Positions 25,572 to 35,273 are shown, counted from the stretch's first letter. The stretch: 64,000 nucleotides of DNA from JADZAI01 sp047602465 (GCA_047602465.1 JASGHF010000001.1:372001-436000), one strand, 5' to 3'. The notes: generated from the letters alone by a model not told the origin. A program made the numbers and translations.

Positions 25572-25823
25572 GATAGCAAGGCCCCTGCGAGACCATCCCG
25601 CAGAGGGTACAACTGAGATGTTGGTCGTGTCGGGTTTGATGCGACGGAATTCCGTCGAAGCAGCGCCTTGGTGCGGCCTAGAGCTCGATTGCTGGCGGCT
25701 TAAAGCACGAGCAGCCCGCTACGGCAAGGGGATCACTGTCACTCAAGTAACATTCTTGGCCGCTTCCCCGGTTAGCCTCGTGCCTCAAAGCAGGCGGACC
25801 AACCGTCGCCGAGGGGGAAAACC

Positions 25824-27842
25824 ATGCCAAAACGCGGCCGGTTCTTGTTGGGGCTTCTCACGGGCGTCGTCGTCACTACGGCCGCACTCGGCGGTCTCGC
25901 CTATATGTTCAGGGGAGTGATTGCACAGATGAATATCGCAGGCACGCCGGAGATACCCAAAGCACCCACGACCGCCGCATCCGGCGCAACAAAAGCGGCG
26001 ATGGCCGAGGCGCAGGCGCTGGTCGCTGCCGATGACAAGAAGGATTTCGATTTCGCGGCGCGCGGTTTCATCGCCACGCGCTCCGATCCGCTCATCAAGG
26101 ACGCCAACGGCAAGGTCGTGTTCGACCTCTCGTCCTATGGCTTCCTTTCGGGCGATGCGCCCGAGACTGCGAACCCCAGCCTATGGCGCCAGGCCAAGAT
26201 CCTGACCCAGCACGGCCTCTTCAAGGTCGCCGAGCGCATCTACCAGGTTCGCGGCTTCGACGTGTCCACCGTCAGCTTCATCGACGCCGGCGCCGGGTGG
26301 ATCGTCGTCGACCCGCTGACGACGGCGGAAGTCGCCAAAGCCGCCTACGACCTCGTTACCGAGCATCTCGGCGCGAAGCCCGTTCTCGCTGTCATCTACT
26401 CGCACAGCCATGCCGACCACTATGGCGGCGTCGGCGGCGTCACGTCGGTCGCCGATGTCGAAGCCGGCAAGGTGAAGGTCATCGCGCCCGAAGGCTTCCT
26501 CGAACACGCCGTCTCGGAAAACATCATCGCCGGCCCGGCGATGTCACGCCGCGCCCGCTACCAGTTCGGCCTCACCCTGCCCCGCGGGCCGGAAGGCGAG
26601 ATGACCTCGGGCCTCGGGCCGGGCATTTCGCGCGGCACGATGACCCTCATCGCGCCGACCGACATTGTCTCAAAGACGGGTCAGGAGATCACGGTCGGCG
26701 ACGTCAAGATGGTTTTCCAGATCACGCCCGGCACGGAAGCGCCGTCGGAGATGAATTTCTACCTGCCGCAGTTCCGCGCTGTGTTCATGGCGGAGAACGC
26801 CAATCTCACCATGCACAACCTGCTGCCTGCCCGCGGCGCGCTCGTGCGGGATGCGAAAGCCTGGGCCGACTATCTCACCGAATCCATCCGGCTCTACGGC
26901 GATGACAGCGACGTGATGTTTGCGGCGCACGGCATCCCGCGCTTCGGCCAGCAGGAGATCGTCGATTTCCTTGCATCGCATCGCGACGCGTACAAATTCC
27001 TGCACGATCAATCGGTGCGACTGATGAATGCCGGCCTCACAGGCTCGGAGATCGCCGAAGTTCTGAAGCTTCCTGACGTGCTCGCGAAGCAGTGGTTCAA
27101 TCGCGGCTATTACGGCACGATGAGCCACAACTCCAAGGCGATCTACCAGCGCTACATGGGCTGGTACGACGCCAATCCGGCGAACCTCAACCCGCTGCCG
27201 CCCGAACCGGAATCCAAGAAATATGTCGAGGCGATGGGCGGCGCCGACAACGTCATGCGCCTCGCCGGACTTGCGTCCGATGGCGGCGAGTATCGCTGGG
27301 CGGCGACTTTGCTGAACCATGTCGTCTTCGCCGACGCGTCGAACCAGACGGCGCGCGACCAGCTCGCCGCGATCTACACCCAGCTTGGCTTCCAGGCCGA
27401 GGCCGGCACCTGGCGCAACATCTATCTTACCGGCGCTCAGGAGCTGCGCGCCGACACGCTGAAGCTGCCGCCCGCTTCGCTCTCGACCGATGTGCTGCAG
27501 GCCACCACCACGCCGATGCTGCTCGACTTCGCGGCGGTGCGCGTGAACCCCGACAAGGCGGCTGCGCGCGCGTTCAAGATCAATATCGAGCTGACCGATC
27601 GCGGTGAAAAGCATCTCATCACGGTCGAGAACGGCGTCCTGATCCACGAGGAGGGGATTGTCGATCCGGCAGCCGGCGCGACCGTCCGCCTCAAGCGCCC
27701 CGACATGCTGATGACGCTTTTCGCCCGCGTGCCGGTGATGACACGGCCGGACATCGCGATCGAGGGCGACGCCGGCCTCTACGATGCGCTGATCGACCTG
27801 ATCGAGCCGGTCGACAGCAATTTCAACATCGTGACGCCCTAG
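25824..27842 (+). CDS. alkyl sulfatase, metallo-beta-lactamase type (SdsA1-like)
   Basis: Hydrolyses alkyl sulfate esters such as dodecyl sulfate. 672 residues. An N-terminal hydrophobic stretch (RFLLGLLTGVVVTTAALGGLAYMF) anchors or exports it. The metal motif HSHADHYGG is at about residue 194 in the MBL domain, with later ligands in EMNFYLPQFRAVFMAENA and MFAAHGIPR; then the dimerisation region (RGYYGTMSHNSKAIYQRYMGWYD) and a C-terminal SCP2-like domain (about 545-672). All family blocks are present. Its TAG shares bases with the convergent Moco enzyme gene. Confidence 0.92.
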   Translation: MPKRGRFLLGLLTGVVVTTAALGGLAYMFRGVIAQMNIAGTPEIPKAPTTAASGATKAAMAEAQALVAADDKKDFDFAARGFIATRSDPLIKDANGKVVFDLSSYGFLSGDAPETANPSLWRQAKILTQHGLFKVAERIYQVRGFDVSTVSFIDAGAGWIVVDPLTTAEVAKAAYDLVTEHLGAKPVLAVIYSHSHADHYGGVGGVTSVADVEAGKVKVIAPEGFLEHAVSENIIAGPAMSRRARYQFGLTLPRGPEGEMTSGLGPGISRGTMTLIAPTDIVSKTGQEITVGDVKMVFQITPGTEAPSEMNFYLPQFRAVFMAENANLTMHNLLPARGALVRDAKAWADYLTESIRLYGDDSDVMFAAHGIPRFGQQEIVDFLASHRDAYKFLHDQSVRLMNAGLTGSEIAEVLKLPDVLAKQWFNRGYYGTMSHNSKAIYQRYMGWYDANPANLNPLPPEPESKKYVEAMGGADNVMRLAGLASDGGEYRWAATLLNHVVFADASNQTARDQLAAIYTQLGFQAEAGTWRNIYLTGAQELRADTLKLPPASLSTDVLQATTTPMLLDFAAVRVNPDKAAARAFKINIELTDRGEKHLITVENGVLIHEEGIVDPAAGATVRLKRPDMLMTLFARVPVMTRPDIAIEGDAGLYDALIDLIEPVDSNFNIVTP

Positions 27843-28495
27843 CTGTAGCGCTGCTCAAGCCAGGGATCGCCTTCGTTGTGATAGCCCCGGGTTTCCCAGA
27901 ACCCGGGGCGGTCCTGTTCGACGAACTCGATCCGCTTGATCCACTTCGCGCTCTTCCACAGATACCAGCGCGGGATCATCACGCGCAGAGGTCCGCCGTG
28001 TTCGCGGCTGATCGGCAAGCCCTCCCAGGTATGCGCCAGCAGCACGTCCGGGTCGGCGAAGACCTCCAGCGACACATTGGTCGTGTAGGTGTCATAGCTG
28101 TGGAAGACGACGTGCTGCACCTCCGCCTTCGGCATCACGAGATCGAGCAGCGCGCGTGAGCTGACGCCTTTCCAGTGATTGTCATAGCGGCTCCACTGCG
28201 TCACGCAGTGCATGTCCGATACTGTCTCGACCTGCGGCAGGGCCATGAAGCCTTCCCAGTCCAGCCGTACCGGGTTTTCGACAGCGCCGTTGATGAACAG
28301 CCGCCACTGGTCCTTGGGAATATTCGGCTGCGCGCCGAGATCGAGAACCGGCCAGTTCTTCACTTCGCGCTGGCCCGGCGGCAGGCGGTTTGCGTGCTGC
28401 AGGTCCGGCGATCCGGTCAGCAAGCGCCCTTCCCGCGCCCACCGCTCTTTCGAAGCGATCAGCTTGTCCTTGAAGGCAGGCGCTTCGTCGTCCAC
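27839..28495 (-). CDS. sulfite-oxidase-like molybdopterin oxidoreductase, cytoplasmic type
   Basis: 218 residues with one Moco-binding domain of the sulfite oxidase fold. The molybdenum-ligating cysteine is in SDMHCVTQWSRYDNHWKGV, followed by DVLLAHTWEGLPISREHGGPLRVMIPRWY and KSAKWIKRIEFV, the standard second half. No signal peptide or heme domain is seen, matching the small stand-alone family rather than MsrP. Start is GTG 28495, five bases after the smpB stop, so it is the last gene of dapA-smpB-moco. Substrate unknown. Confidence 0.88.
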   Translation of the reverse strand: MDDEAPAFKDKLIASKERWAREGRLLTGSPDLQHANRLPPGQREVKNWPVLDLGAQPNIPKDQWRLFINGAVENPVRLDWEGFMALPQVETVSDMHCVTQWSRYDNHWKGVSSRALLDLVMPKAEVQHVVFHSYDTYTTNVSLEVFADPDVLLAHTWEGLPISREHGGPLRVMIPRWYLWKSAKWIKRIEFVEQDRPGFWETRGYHNEGDPWLEQRYS

Positions 28496-28499
28496 CGGT

Positions 28500-28973
28500 T
28501 CAGCCCTTTTGGCGCATCAGCCGCGCCTTGTCGCGCTGCCAGTCGCGTTCTTTCGTGTCGGCACGCTTGTCGTGGAGCTTCTTGCCCTTCGCGATGCCCA
28601 GATCGATCTTCGCGATGCCGCGCTCGTTGAAATACACCTTGAGCGGGATCAGCGTCATACCCTCGCGCTCCGTCGCGCGGTGCAGCTTTTCGATTTCGCG
28701 CGCTTTCAACAGCAGCTTCCGCACGCGCGTCGGCTCGTGGTTGAAGCGATTGCCGCCGCCATATTCGGGGATGTTGGCGTTGACGAGCCAGACTTCGCCG
28801 TCCTTCACATGCGCATAGGCCTCGGCGATGGTCGCCTTGCCGGAACGCAGTGACTTGACCTCCGTGCCGGTCAGCATCATGCCGGCCTCGAGGTTCTCCT
28901 CGATCGCGTAGTTGAAACGCGCCTTGCGGTTTTCGGAGACGACCTGCCTGGTGTCGTCTTTCTTCTTCGCCAT
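28500..28973 (-). CDS. smpB: SsrA-binding protein
   Basis: Partner of tmRNA in rescuing stalled ribosomes. 157 residues: ENRKARFNYAIEENLEAGMMLTG opening, TEVKSLRSGKATIAEAYAHV, and the basic C-terminal tail (GKKLHDKRADTKERDWQRDK) that enters the mRNA channel. ATG shares its first base with the dapA stop (TAATG). It only looks fused to dapA because of the frameshift in that gene. Confidence 0.96.
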   Translation of the reverse strand: MAKKKDDTRQVVSENRKARFNYAIEENLEAGMMLTGTEVKSLRSGKATIAEAYAHVKDGEVWLVNANIPEYGGGNRFNHEPTRVRKLLLKAREIEKLHRATEREGMTLIPLKVYFNERGIAKIDLGIAKGKKLHDKRADTKERDWQRDKARLMRQKG

Positions 28974-29864
28974 TACAGCAGTCCGGCGTGAGCCATCGCC
29001 GCCTTCACCCGGGCCTTGCCGGCGTCGGTCAGCTCCAGCACCGGCAGGCGAACGTCCGGGCCGCACAGGCCGAGAAGGCTTCGCGCCGTATTTCGCAGGG
29101 CCAGGGCTCGGCTCGCAGAACATCGCGTCATGCAGCGGCATCAGGCGGTCCTGGATTTCGTTGGCGGCATCCCACGCCCCCTGCGCCGTCGCGTTCTGCA
29201 ACTGCGCGCACAGCGCCGGCGCGACGTTGGAGCTGACCGAGATGCACCCCACCCCGCCTTGCGCGTTGTAGCCGACGGCGTTCGGGTCATCGCCCGAGAG
29301 CTGAACGAAGTCGCGGCCCGCCAGGTTGCGGGTCAGCGACACGCGCTCGACCTTTCCCGCAGCATCCTTGATGCCGACGATGTTGGCGATCTTCGCAAGC
29401 CGCGCGACGGTTTCGGGCAGGATGTCCACGATGGTCCGGCCCGGCACGTTGTAGAGCACCAGCGGAACCGAGATCGCCTCCGCGACAGCCGCGAAGTGAC
29501 GGTACATGCCTTCCTGGCTCGGCTTGTTGTAGTACGGCACCACGCACATCGCGGCGTCACAGCCGACCTTTTCGGCATGCTGCGCCAGTTCGATGGCCTC
29601 CTGGGTGGAATTCGACCCCGCCCCGCCCAGAACGAAGGCCCGGCCGTTCGCCGTTTCGACCGTCAGTTCAAGAACCCGGCGATGCTCCTCATGGCTGAGG
29701 GTCGGCGATTTGCCCGTCGTGCCGCATGGAACGAGGCCGTGCGTGCCGTTGCCGATCTGGTGTTCGATCACGCGCTTGAGGCCCTGCTCGTCCAATGCGC
29801 CTTTGGCGAACGGCGTGATCAGTGCCGTCAGTGAACCGCGCAAACGTGAACGATCGAAGGCCAT
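28973..29864 (-). CDS. dapA: 4-hydroxy-tetrahydrodipicolinate synthase, apparent +1 frameshift
   Basis: First committed step to diaminopimelate and lysine. The barrel motifs are intact: VPCGTTGKSPTLSHEEH, VVPYYNKPSQEGMYRHF and the Schiff-base lysine in NIVGIKDAAGK. The frame breaks after PAKYGA; dropping one base of the TT at 29080-29081 (plus strand) restores YGASLLGLCGPDVRLPVLEL and a stop at 28973 that overlaps smpB (TAATG). Length is 892 bases (3n+1), 296 residues when repaired, normal for DapA. As written the gene would read on through smpB. GGAG precedes the ATG. Divergent from slt across 163 bases with no other feature seen. Confidence 0.93.
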
Positions 29865-30027
29865 CTTGGCTCCGGGCGATATTGCCCGTCCTTTCCCGAG
29901 TTGAAGAGCGCGGGAAACTACGCGCAGGTTAACGCTTTGCCAAGGAAGCGCCGCGATCTTGCGGATGTATTAACCAACGCCGACAGGCGCTAGGTTCAGT
30001 CACCCTCAAAGACGAGCTCCGACGATC

Positions 30028-32061
30028 ATGATTCTGCGCCGGCTCTTCGCCATTTTCGCCGTGTCCGCCGCCCTCGCGGCCCCGGCTACGGCCGCCACCT
30101 CCATCAGCGCCAGCGACCAGGCGATTCTGGCCGCCGCCATCAAGGCGGGCGAACAGAAGAACTGGGCCGAGCTTGCCGCCCTGTCGCGCCGGGCCAGCGA
30201 CCCGACCGTCGCCGCCATCGCCCGCTGGCGTTATCTGATCGACCGGGAAAGCGGCGCCACGTTCGCCGACATCGCGAACTTCCTCGACGCTCATCCGCGC
30301 TGGCCGAACGCCGAAACGACCCGGCGCAACGCCGAACGCGCCATGCCGGTCGATATGCCGGCCGCTCAGGTTCTCGCCTTCTTCAAGGACCGCGAACCTG
30401 TCTCGGGCGAAGGCATGCTGATGCGGGGCGCCGCGCTGCTGGCGACCGGCGACACCGCCGAAGGCCCCATCTGGATTCGCCGCGGCTATGTCGCCGGCTC
30501 CTTCTCCGCCGCCCGCGAAGCCCAGATCCGCGAGCAATACGGCCAGTATCTCCCCGCTGACGCCGACAAGCTTCGCCTCTCGGCGCTGCTCTGGTCCGAC
30601 GACTATGCCGGCGCCCAGCGCATGCTCGCCTATGTCGATGCCGGCGAGCGCGCGGTTGGTACAGCCCGTCTGAAGCTCCGCTCCAACACCAAAGGCGCCC
30701 AGCAGTTCATCGACGCCGTACCCTCGGCCTTCAAGAACGATTTCGGTCTGCTCTATGACATGGGGCGCTGGTATCGCCGCTCGGAACAGTACACGGCCGG
30801 CGCGCGGCTGATGGCGAAAGCCTATCGCGACCCCGCCATCCCCATTCCGCTCGACAAGTGGTGGGATGAAAAGTCCGCCCATGTCCGCATGGCGATCAAG
30901 GAACGGCGCTGGACCGACGCCTACGCCGTCTCGGCCAGCGCGGGCCTCACCGAAGGCGCAGACTTCGCAGAGGCCGAGTTCCTGGCCGGCTGGATGCAGC
31001 TCCGCTTTATCGGAGATACCGGCCGCGCCCTCGTCCATTTCGACCGCATCGCGCCGAACGTCTCGACGCCGATCAGCCTCGCCCGTGGCCATTACTGGAC
31101 CGCGCGCGCACGCGAAGCATCAGGCGACAATGCCGGCGCGATCGTCGAGTACCAGCTCGCCGCGAAGAACCCGGAAACCTATTACGGCCAGCTCGCCACG
31201 GCGGCGCTGTCCGACAGCCCGGTCATCACAGTCGATATGTCCACCTCGGTCAGCAGCCGCGGCATCTCCACCATGGAGCGCGACGAACTGGTCCAGGCCA
31301 TCGCCATGTTGACGGCGATCGGCGACACGACGCTCCTGCCTCGCTTCGTCGGCGCGCTGGGCGACCGCCTGGAAGCCCGCGAGGACTTCGAAACGGCCTC
31401 CGCCCTGCTGATGCAGCTCAACCGCCCCGCGATGGCGGTCCGCGTCGCCAAGCGCGCGATGCAGAAGGATCTGCACGTCTTCCGTTACGCCTATCCGCTC
31501 GTGAAGCTCCCGCCCTATCGCGGCAAGGGCGCTTCGCCCGACCCGGCCTTCGTCCACGCGCTGATGCGCCAGGAAAGCGAGTTCGACCCGAACGCGCGCT
31601 CCAGCGCCGACGCGCGCGGCATCATGCAGATGCTGCCCGCCACGGCGAAGATGACCGCCAACCGTCACGGCATCGCCTATGACGCCAGCCGCCTGCTCGG
31701 CGACTGGGAATACAATGCGACCCTCGGCATGGCGCATATGCGCGATCTGCTCGACCAGTTCGGCGGCTCGTATGTTCTGGTGGCCGTCGCCTACAATGCC
31801 GGCCCCGGCCGCGCCAATCAGTGGATCAAGGAATTCGGCGATCCGCGCAGCCCCAATGTCGACGTCGTCGACTGGGTGGAACGCATCCCCTTCAGCGAGA
31901 CCCGGAACTACGTCATGCGCCTCATCGAGAACACCAACGTCTATCGCGCCATGCTGGCCGGCGGCTCCGCCCCGCTACAGGTCGAGGCCGACCTGCTGGC
32001 CGGTTCCGGACGGACCGACTATCAGCCGGGCCAGCGTCTCTCGGCGGAGACGCTGCGGTGA
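30028..32061 (+). CDS. slt: soluble lytic murein transglycosylase
   Basis: Periplasmic enzyme cleaving the MurNAc-GlcNAc bond to form 1,6-anhydro ends. 677 residues: signal peptide at about 1-22 (LFAIFAVSAALAAPATAA), a long alpha-superhelical U-domain, and the C-terminal catalytic domain with the glutamate in MRQESEFDPNARSSADARG, then IMQMLPATA and VAYNAGPGRA. The divergent slt/dapA-smpB pairing is a common alphaproteobacterial arrangement. Its TGA overlaps the GTG of the hydrolase gene (GTGA, 32058). Confidence 0.93.
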   Translation: MILRRLFAIFAVSAALAAPATAATSISASDQAILAAAIKAGEQKNWAELAALSRRASDPTVAAIARWRYLIDRESGATFADIANFLDAHPRWPNAETTRRNAERAMPVDMPAAQVLAFFKDREPVSGEGMLMRGAALLATGDTAEGPIWIRRGYVAGSFSAAREAQIREQYGQYLPADADKLRLSALLWSDDYAGAQRMLAYVDAGERAVGTARLKLRSNTKGAQQFIDAVPSAFKNDFGLLYDMGRWYRRSEQYTAGARLMAKAYRDPAIPIPLDKWWDEKSAHVRMAIKERRWTDAYAVSASAGLTEGADFAEAEFLAGWMQLRFIGDTGRALVHFDRIAPNVSTPISLARGHYWTARAREASGDNAGAIVEYQLAAKNPETYYGQLATAALSDSPVITVDMSTSVSSRGISTMERDELVQAIAMLTAIGDTTLLPRFVGALGDRLEAREDFETASALLMQLNRPAMAVRVAKRAMQKDLHVFRYAYPLVKLPPYRGKGASPDPAFVHALMRQESEFDPNARSSADARGIMQMLPATAKMTANRHGIAYDASRLLGDWEYNATLGMAHMRDLLDQFGGSYVLVAVAYNAGPGRANQWIKEFGDPRSPNVDVVDWVERIPFSETRNYVMRLIENTNVYRAMLAGGSAPLQVEADLLAGSGRTDYQPGQRLSAETLR

Positions 32062-32918
32062 GCCAGTTCAGCGAAGGCTTCTTCAACTCCCCCGACGGTC
32101 TGCAGCTCTACTACCGCGACTATGCGGCCTCGCAGAGCGCGTCGATTCCGGTGCTGTGTCTCGCCGGCCTCACGCGCAATACGCGCGACTTCGAGGATAT
32201 CGCCGCCCACATCGCCCGCTCGCGCCGCGTCATCGCCGCCGACATGCGGGGGCGCGGCCGTTCGGCCTACGATCCCAAATGGGAGAACTATTCGATCCCG
32301 GTCGAGACCGGTGACGTGCTGGCCCTGCTCGGCGCATTGCAGCTGCCGAAAGTCATCGTTCTTGGCACGTCGCGCGGAGGCCTGCTCGCCAGCGTTCTCG
32401 CGGCGATGAAGCCGGACGTTCTGGGCGGCGTCATCCTGAACGATGTCGGGCCTGAGATCGACCCGCGCGGCATCGCCCGCATCGCGGGCTATGTCGGCAA
32501 GTCCGACCCGCGCCCTGCATCATGGGAGGCGGCGATCGAGGGCATCAAAGTCATCAATGGCGGCCTCTTCGACATGCCCGACAGCGAGTGGATGCGGATG
32601 GCCCGCGCGACGTTCCGCGAGGAAGACGGCTCTCCCGTCCTCGACTACGATTCCAGGATCGGCGATGCGACGCGGGCGCAGATGGCCCAGCCGCAGGCGA
32701 TCGACCCGTGGATGCTGTTCAACGCTTACGCGAACATCCCCCTCCTGGTCGTCCGCGGCGCGAACTCGGACCTCCTGTCGGCGGAGACCGTCGCGAAGAT
32801 GCGTGCTGTTAAGCCGGACATGGACGCCGTCGATGTCCCCGACCGCGGCCACGCGCCTTTGCTCAACGAGCCGGCCTCGATCGCCGCCATCGACGCGTTC
32901 CTCGCCCGGCACGGGTGA
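32058..32918 (+). CDS. alpha/beta hydrolase
   Basis: 286 residues in the canonical fold. The oxyanion-side motif is CLAGLTRNTRDF, then ADMRGRGRSAYDP, the nucleophile elbow GTSRGG (Ser at about 117), and the late acid/base pair (RGANSDLLSAETV and DRGHAPLLNE with His). Similar proteins act on small esters or lactones, but the substrate cannot be told. Start is GTG 32058 inside the slt stop; it is followed by the phosphatase after one base, so the three genes form one transcript. Confidence 0.87.
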   Translation: MSQFSEGFFNSPDGLQLYYRDYAASQSASIPVLCLAGLTRNTRDFEDIAAHIARSRRVIAADMRGRGRSAYDPKWENYSIPVETGDVLALLGALQLPKVIVLGTSRGGLLASVLAAMKPDVLGGVILNDVGPEIDPRGIARIAGYVGKSDPRPASWEAAIEGIKVINGGLFDMPDSEWMRMARATFREEDGSPVLDYDSRIGDATRAQMAQPQAIDPWMLFNAYANIPLLVVRGANSDLLSAETVAKMRAVKPDMDAVDVPDRGHAPLLNEPASIAAIDAFLARHG

Positions 32919-32919
32919 G

Positions 32920-33645
32920 ATGGAACTGCCCTTCGAACAGGGCCGGCGGCGGCGCATCTATCTGATGCGTCACGCCCAGGCGGCCTATTTCGACACGGCG
33001 GGTGGCCGGGTCGCCGATCCGCATGGCGTCCCGCTGACACCGGCTGGCCGCACCGAGGCGCTGGCCATGGCCGACTGGCTGGCTCCGGTATCGTTCGACC
33101 GCGCGATATGCTCCGGCCTGCCGCGCACGATCGAAACCGCGACGATTGTTCTTTCAGGACGCGATCTTGCGCTGGAAACCTCTCCCGATCTCGCCGAAAT
33201 CCGGGGCGCCGGCATGGACGAGCGCGCGCGCCTCAGCCCCACCGAGTACGCCTATTCGATGTTCCGCGCCGGTGAACCGGGCGCCACCTTCGCCGCCGGA
33301 GAGGCTTTCGCCAGCTTCCGCGACCGCGTCCTTCCCGCCTTCATCGACATCCTGCAGGACGAGGCGTGGACCAACCTCCTCCTCGTCTGCCATGGCGGCA
33401 CCAATCGCGCGATCCTCACCTGGTTTCTGGGACTCGGCCTCGACGCCTTCGGCCAGTTCGAGCAGGATTCCTGCTGCCTCAACATCCTCGATTTCGACCA
33501 GCTCAAGGGTTCCGGCCTCATCGCGCGGCGCATTGTCCGGGCGCTGAACATGACCGCCCAGGACACGGCCAAGACCGGTTCGGCCCTGCTGTCGATGGAG
33601 TGGTTCGCCCACCTCCAGGAACAGGCCCGGCGCGCGCGGGAATGA
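32920..33645 (+). CDS. histidine phosphatase family protein
   Basis: 241 residues of the phosphoglycerate-mutase superfamily. The catalytic RHG variant is YLMRHAQAAYFD (Arg-His-Ala), with SGLPRTIETA supplying the phosphate-pocket Arg, and a second catalytic His in LLVCHGGTNRA. Alanine in place of the usual glycine after the histidine is common. The C-terminal part has a cysteine pair (DSCCLNILDF). Substrate unknown. One base after the hydrolase stop; probably cotranscribed. Confidence 0.87.
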   Translation: MELPFEQGRRRRIYLMRHAQAAYFDTAGGRVADPHGVPLTPAGRTEALAMADWLAPVSFDRAICSGLPRTIETATIVLSGRDLALETSPDLAEIRGAGMDERARLSPTEYAYSMFRAGEPGATFAAGEAFASFRDRVLPAFIDILQDEAWTNLLLVCHGGTNRAILTWFLGLGLDAFGQFEQDSCCLNILDFDQLKGSGLIARRIVRALNMTAQDTAKTGSALLSMEWFAHLQEQARRARE

Positions 33646-33705
33646 TGACCCAGGCGGGTGAAATCCGCTTATCATCCGATACCGGTCCCCACGCGTCAGG
33701 ATGTC

Positions 33706-35148
33706 ATGACTGCTCCCGCCATCGTCTGGTTTCGACAGGATCTGCGGCTCGACGATAACGCCGCCCTGCTGGCTGCCGCGCGCACCGGCGCGCCGGTGCT
33801 GCCGCTCTATATTCTGGATGACGAAACGCCCGGGGCGTGGGCTATGGGCGGCGCCTCGCGCTGGTGGCTGCATCATTCACTGACAGCGCTCGCCGCCAGT
33901 CTCGAGAAGCACGGCTTGTCTCTCGTGCTGCGGCGCGGCCCGGCGGGATCGGTCCTCCAGAGCGTCATCGCCGAATGCGGTGCGGACACCGTTTACTGGA
34001 ACCGCTGCTACGAGCCGTTCGCCATCGCGCGCGACACGAGCATCAAGGCCTCCCTCAAGGCCGCCGGCCTCACGGTCGAAACGTTCAACGCAGCCCTGCT
34101 GTGCGAACCCTGGACGGTAAAGACCAAGGCCGGCGAGCCGTTCAAGGTCTTCACGCCCTTCTGGCGCGCCTGCCAGGAAGGCGGCCTGCCGATGGAGACC
34201 CACACCCCGCCCCGCAGGATCGCCAGCGCCAAGGCTATCGCCGGCGACACGCTCCCCTCGTGGAAGCTTCTGCCCAGCCGCCCTGACTGGGCAAAGGGGT
34301 TCGCCCCCGAATGGGCGCCCGGCGAGGCCGGCGCGAAGGCGCAGCTTGCCCATTTCATCGACGAGGCGCTCGGCGACTATGCCGACGGCCGCGACCGGCC
34401 GGACCTTGCGGCCACGTCGCGCCTTTCACCGCATCTCCATTTCGGCGAGATCGGCCCGCGCCAGGTCGTCCGCGCCATCCGCGCCGCGGCGGACCGCCAC
34501 CCCGGCCTCGACGGGCAGGCCGCGAAATATCTTTCCGAGATCGGCTGGCGCGAGTTTTCCTACCATCTGCTCCACCAGTTCCCCGGCCTGCCCCGGGACA
34601 ATTTCCGTCCCGAGTTCGACGCGATGCCGTGGCTCAAGAACGCCGCCGGTCTGAAGGCCTGGCAGCGCGGCCAGACAGGCATTCCCATCGTCGATGCCGG
34701 CATGCGCCAGCTCTGGCAGACCGGCTGGATGCACAACCGCGTCCGCATGGTGGTCGCCTCCTTCCTCGTCAAACATCTGATGATCGACTGGCGGCATGGC
34801 GCGGCGTGGTTCTGGGACACGCTGGTCGATGCCGACCTCGCGAACAATTCGGCGAGTTGGCAATGGGTCGCCGGATGCGGCGCCGACGCCGCGCCCTATT
34901 TTCGCGTCTTCAACCCCGTTCTCCAGGGCGAGAAGTTCGACCCCGATGGCGACTATGTCCGCCGCTTCGTGCCGGAACTTGCAGAACTGCCGGGCAAGTG
35001 GCTGAACAAGCCATGGCAGGCCCCGCCCGAGCTATTGAGCGCGGCCGGCATCACGCTTGGCCGCACCTATCCCGAACCGATCGTCGACCTTCAGCGCGGC
35101 CGCGAACGCGCCCTCGCCGCCTTCGCGGCCGTGCGGAATGGGGCATGA
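33706..35148 (+). CDS. phrB: deoxyribodipyrimidine photolyase (class I CPD type)
   Basis: FAD enzyme that repairs cyclobutane pyrimidine dimers with light. 480 residues from ATG 33706, which opens at APAIVWFRQDLRLDDNAAL. The N-terminal antenna domain is followed by the FAD domain: WREFSYHLL, MPWLKNAAGLKAWQRGQTGIPIVDAGMR, RMVVASFLVKHLMIDWRHGAAWF and NNSASWQWVAGCGADAAPYFR, all canonical. A 6-4 photolyase or cryptochrome is less likely from the NSASWQW region. Its TGA overlaps a 42-codon ORF (ATGA). Confidence 0.93.
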   Translation: MTAPAIVWFRQDLRLDDNAALLAAARTGAPVLPLYILDDETPGAWAMGGASRWWLHHSLTALAASLEKHGLSLVLRRGPAGSVLQSVIAECGADTVYWNRCYEPFAIARDTSIKASLKAAGLTVETFNAALLCEPWTVKTKAGEPFKVFTPFWRACQEGGLPMETHTPPRRIASAKAIAGDTLPSWKLLPSRPDWAKGFAPEWAPGEAGAKAQLAHFIDEALGDYADGRDRPDLAATSRLSPHLHFGEIGPRQVVRAIRAAADRHPGLDGQAAKYLSEIGWREFSYHLLHQFPGLPRDNFRPEFDAMPWLKNAAGLKAWQRGQTGIPIVDAGMRQLWQTGWMHNRVRMVVASFLVKHLMIDWRHGAAWFWDTLVDADLANNSASWQWVAGCGADAAPYFRVFNPVLQGEKFDPDGDYVRRFVPELAELPGKWLNKPWQAPPELLSAAGITLGRTYPEPIVDLQRGRERALAAFAAVRNGA

Positions 35149-35273
35149 GCGCCCGGACCTTCCATGTCTCCGCTCGCGCCGCCGCATCGTCGTCACCGGC
35201 GCAGGGGCGGGCCGGACCAGACGGATCACGCATGGACGGACCAAACCGGCGCGACTACAAAACATTCCCATGA
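35145..35273 (+). CDS. possible 42-residue small protein between phrB and sseA
   Basis: This ORF starts on an ATG that overlaps the phrB stop (ATGA, 35145-35148) and stops on a TGA that overlaps the sseA start (ATGA, 35270-35273). The product is basic and Ser/Ala/Arg-rich (MSARTFHVSARAAASSSP at the start) with no domain or membrane segment. The double overlap makes it a plausible coupling ORF. An alternative is that this 121-base gap is the remnant of an oxidoreductase: another frame reads RRIVVTGAGAG, like a dinucleotide-binding N-terminus. Unproven. Confidence 0.35.
   Translation: MSARTFHVSARAAASSSPAQGRAGPDGSRMDGPNRRDYKTFP

Noticed and set aside
28500..29864. A DapA-SmpB fusion of 454 residues
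   Set aside because: Caused by the surplus base at 29080-29081; the repaired dapA ends with TAATG at the smpB start.
35149..35269. Full oxidoreductase gene after photolyase (RRIVVTGAGAG in one frame)
   Set aside because: Only about 120 bases are available and the dinucleotide-like motif is not followed by any further conserved sequence.
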